A stretch of DNA of 42,270 nt from Lachnospiraceae bacterium (GTDB lineage: Bacteria > Bacillota > Clostridia > Lachnospirales > Lachnospiraceae). The DNA is taken from positions 1 to 42,270 of the forward strand of contig JAUNNN010000016.1 of the NCBI GenBank assembly GCA_030531435.1, read 5' to 3'. The translations under genes were made by a program, and so were the position numbers. Shown piece by piece: positions 41,331-42,270 of this stretch; position 1 is the first letter of the stretch; every line of letters starts with the position of its first letter. Below the pieces are notes generated by a model, which made no database searches, was not told the DNA's origin, and was given only the letters and a program-made list of their open reading frames with translations.

Positions 41331-42086
41331 TTACCTATGCTCTAAAAGAAATGTTTTAACTGCCAGTATCAATTCATCCAAGTGATAGTCAAAACAATGA
41401 CTATCTCCTTCAATAAGCTTAAGTGTAGCGTTTTGATATTTATCTGCTACTTCTATTCCATATGATACAGGAACAGATTCATCATTAGTTCCATGAACTA
41501 TTAGCACCGGTCCATCATATGCACTAATGGCCTCATCCACGTTAAGAGTCTTTGCGACTCTGAAGTAATTAGCCTTAATATCGAATTCATCCCAAAAGTG
41601 TACTGTTTCAGGAAGGTTATCCTTATCAAACTGTGTTCCAAAAAACTCACCCTTTTTACTATCAGATACAATATTAATAGCTGGTGATATAGGTATAAGC
41701 GCTTTAATCTGGTCAGACTTCATGCCTGCAGCTAAAATTACAGCAAGACCTCCCTGGGAATGACCTGCTAAATAGATATCAGTAACAAATTCCTGATTTC
41801 TTGCATGATCTATGATATATAGAATTTCACATAGCCATTCCATGACATTGTGATTTGAAAAGTCACCATCGCTTTTTCCATGACCGTACATATCAACTCT
41901 AAGGCATGCACACCCTGCATCCAGTGCTGCATCTCTAACCCCATATAGCTGTGCCTCATCCATCTGACCTGTAAGTCCGTGAATCAGGATAAGTATTGGA
42001 AGCTTACTTTCAGCGTCAGTCGGGAAATCAAGCTTTGCATGTAGCTTAAATCCATCCTTATCAATATAATATTCTCTGTTGTTCAT
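41331..42086 (-). CDS. Alpha/beta-hydrolase, esterase-like
   Basis: A 251-residue cytoplasmic alpha/beta-fold hydrolase. It has the oxyanion block LILIHGLTGQMDE, MYGHGKSDGD, the nucleophile elbow GHSQGG (serine near residue 116), an aspartate in HGTNDESVPV and the catalytic histidine in EGDSHCFDYH. This pattern is common in cinnamoyl/feruloyl esterases and general carboxylesterases; the substrate is unknown. The ATG giving MNNREYY is chosen because GGAGGG lies 7 bases before it. It ends 16 bases before the cobalamin promoter and has no obvious terminator, so some read-through into the operon is possible. Confidence 0.87.
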   Translation of the reverse strand: MNNREYYIDKDGFKLHAKLDFPTDAESKLPILILIHGLTGQMDEAQLYGVRDAALDAGCACLRVDMYGHGKSDGDFSNHNVMEWLCEILYIIDHARNQEFVTDIYLAGHSQGGLAVILAAGMKSDQIKALIPISPAINIVSDSKKGEFFGTQFDKDNLPETVHFWDEFDIKANYFRVAKTLNVDEAISAYDGPVLIVHGTNDESVPVSYGIEVADKYQNATLKLIEGDSHCFDYHLDELILAVKTFLLEHR

Positions 42087-42121
42087 GCTGACTCCCTCCA
42101 ATTTAACCTTTCTTTAAGGAA

Positions 42122-42127
42122 AGTATA
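42122..42127 (-). promoter_or_regulatory. Possible -10 of the alpha/beta-hydrolase gene
   Basis: Minus strand TATACT about 36 bases before the ATG. No convincing -35 box stands 17 bases upstream (TTTCTA at best). A short palindrome TAACA-TATGTG-TGTTA overlaps the spacer region. Confidence 0.35.
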
Positions 42128-42158
42128 ACACACATATGTTACATTAGAAAAAGCAGAA

Positions 42159-42189
42159 AGATCCATCAGTCGCAAAGTACTGTGGATCT
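42159..42189 (-). terminator. Terminator of a gene beyond the right edge
   Basis: AGATCCA-CAGT pairs with ACTG-(bulged A)-TGGATCT around an 8-base loop. The minus strand then reads TTCTGCTTTTTC. It separates the hydrolase gene from whatever is transcribed leftward from outside the window; bases 42190-42270 show no coding pattern. Confidence 0.7.
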
Positions 42190-42270
42190 CCCTACAAACA
42201 AAACTTTATATAATGACACTTAAGATATCTTGTAACCTATTTATCTATGTTGTCGTTATTTATTTAGTTT

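Overview
The window is low-GC DNA with tightly packed genes, almost all on the minus strand, and looks like a Firmicute of the Lachnospiraceae (Butyrivibrio, Pseudobutyrivibrio or a relative; the genus is a guess). Support comes from the sigH-rlmB-mrnC-cysS-ispF order typical of Clostridia, the DUF4364 and DUF4250 families, Bacillus-type LexA boxes, a perfect CIRCE element, and a large anaerobic (cbi-type) cobalamin operon.

Region 1 (1-1131): the first third of clpB behind a promoter whose -35 lies inside a CIRCE operator. The reading frame breaks off into unrelated sequence at about position 50. Region 2 (1141-11794): a colinear housekeeping and carbohydrate run, read right to left: SGNH esterase-like lipoprotein, GH2 beta-mannosidase, DUF4250, rarA, DUF4364, an exported protein of unknown function, ispF, cysS, mrnC, rlmB, sigH, then a terminator. 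Region 3 (11804-13705): one chemotaxis receptor gene with its own promoter, an operator-like palindrome and terminators on both sides.

Region 4 (13733-20786) is a DNA-repair island around a divergent promoter with two LexA-type boxes exactly 30 bp apart. Leftward are a RecB/Cas4-like nuclease-XPD helicase fusion, endonuclease IV (nfo) and a GH13 amylase. Rightward are a radical SAM protein and its DUF4130/TIGR03915-type partner, a widespread pair with no established function. The layout suggests a DNA-damage-induced repair set and is the best candidate here for an undescribed system.

Region 5 (20757-41315) is one operon of 21 genes behind a predicted promoter and a cobalamin riboswitch. In transcription order it encodes an exported cobaltochelatase (cbiK), a corrinoid-type ABC importer (btuF, btuC, btuD), cbiP, a HAD phosphatase, cobT, cobU, cobS, a second CobU-like gene with an in-frame stop, cobC, cbiB, cobD, cbiC, cbiD, cbiF, cbiG, cbiH, a cbiJ-cbiE fusion, cbiA and cbiL. 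Together they cover most steps from precorrin-2/sirohydrochlorin to cobalamin. No cbiT, uroporphyrinogen methyltransferase, corrinoid adenosyltransferase or cbiMNQO-type cobalt importer is present, so these must lie elsewhere or be replaced. Region 6 (41331-42270): an alpha/beta hydrolase gene and the terminator of a gene beyond the right edge.

No tRNA, rRNA, CRISPR array or recognisable insertion sequence was seen.
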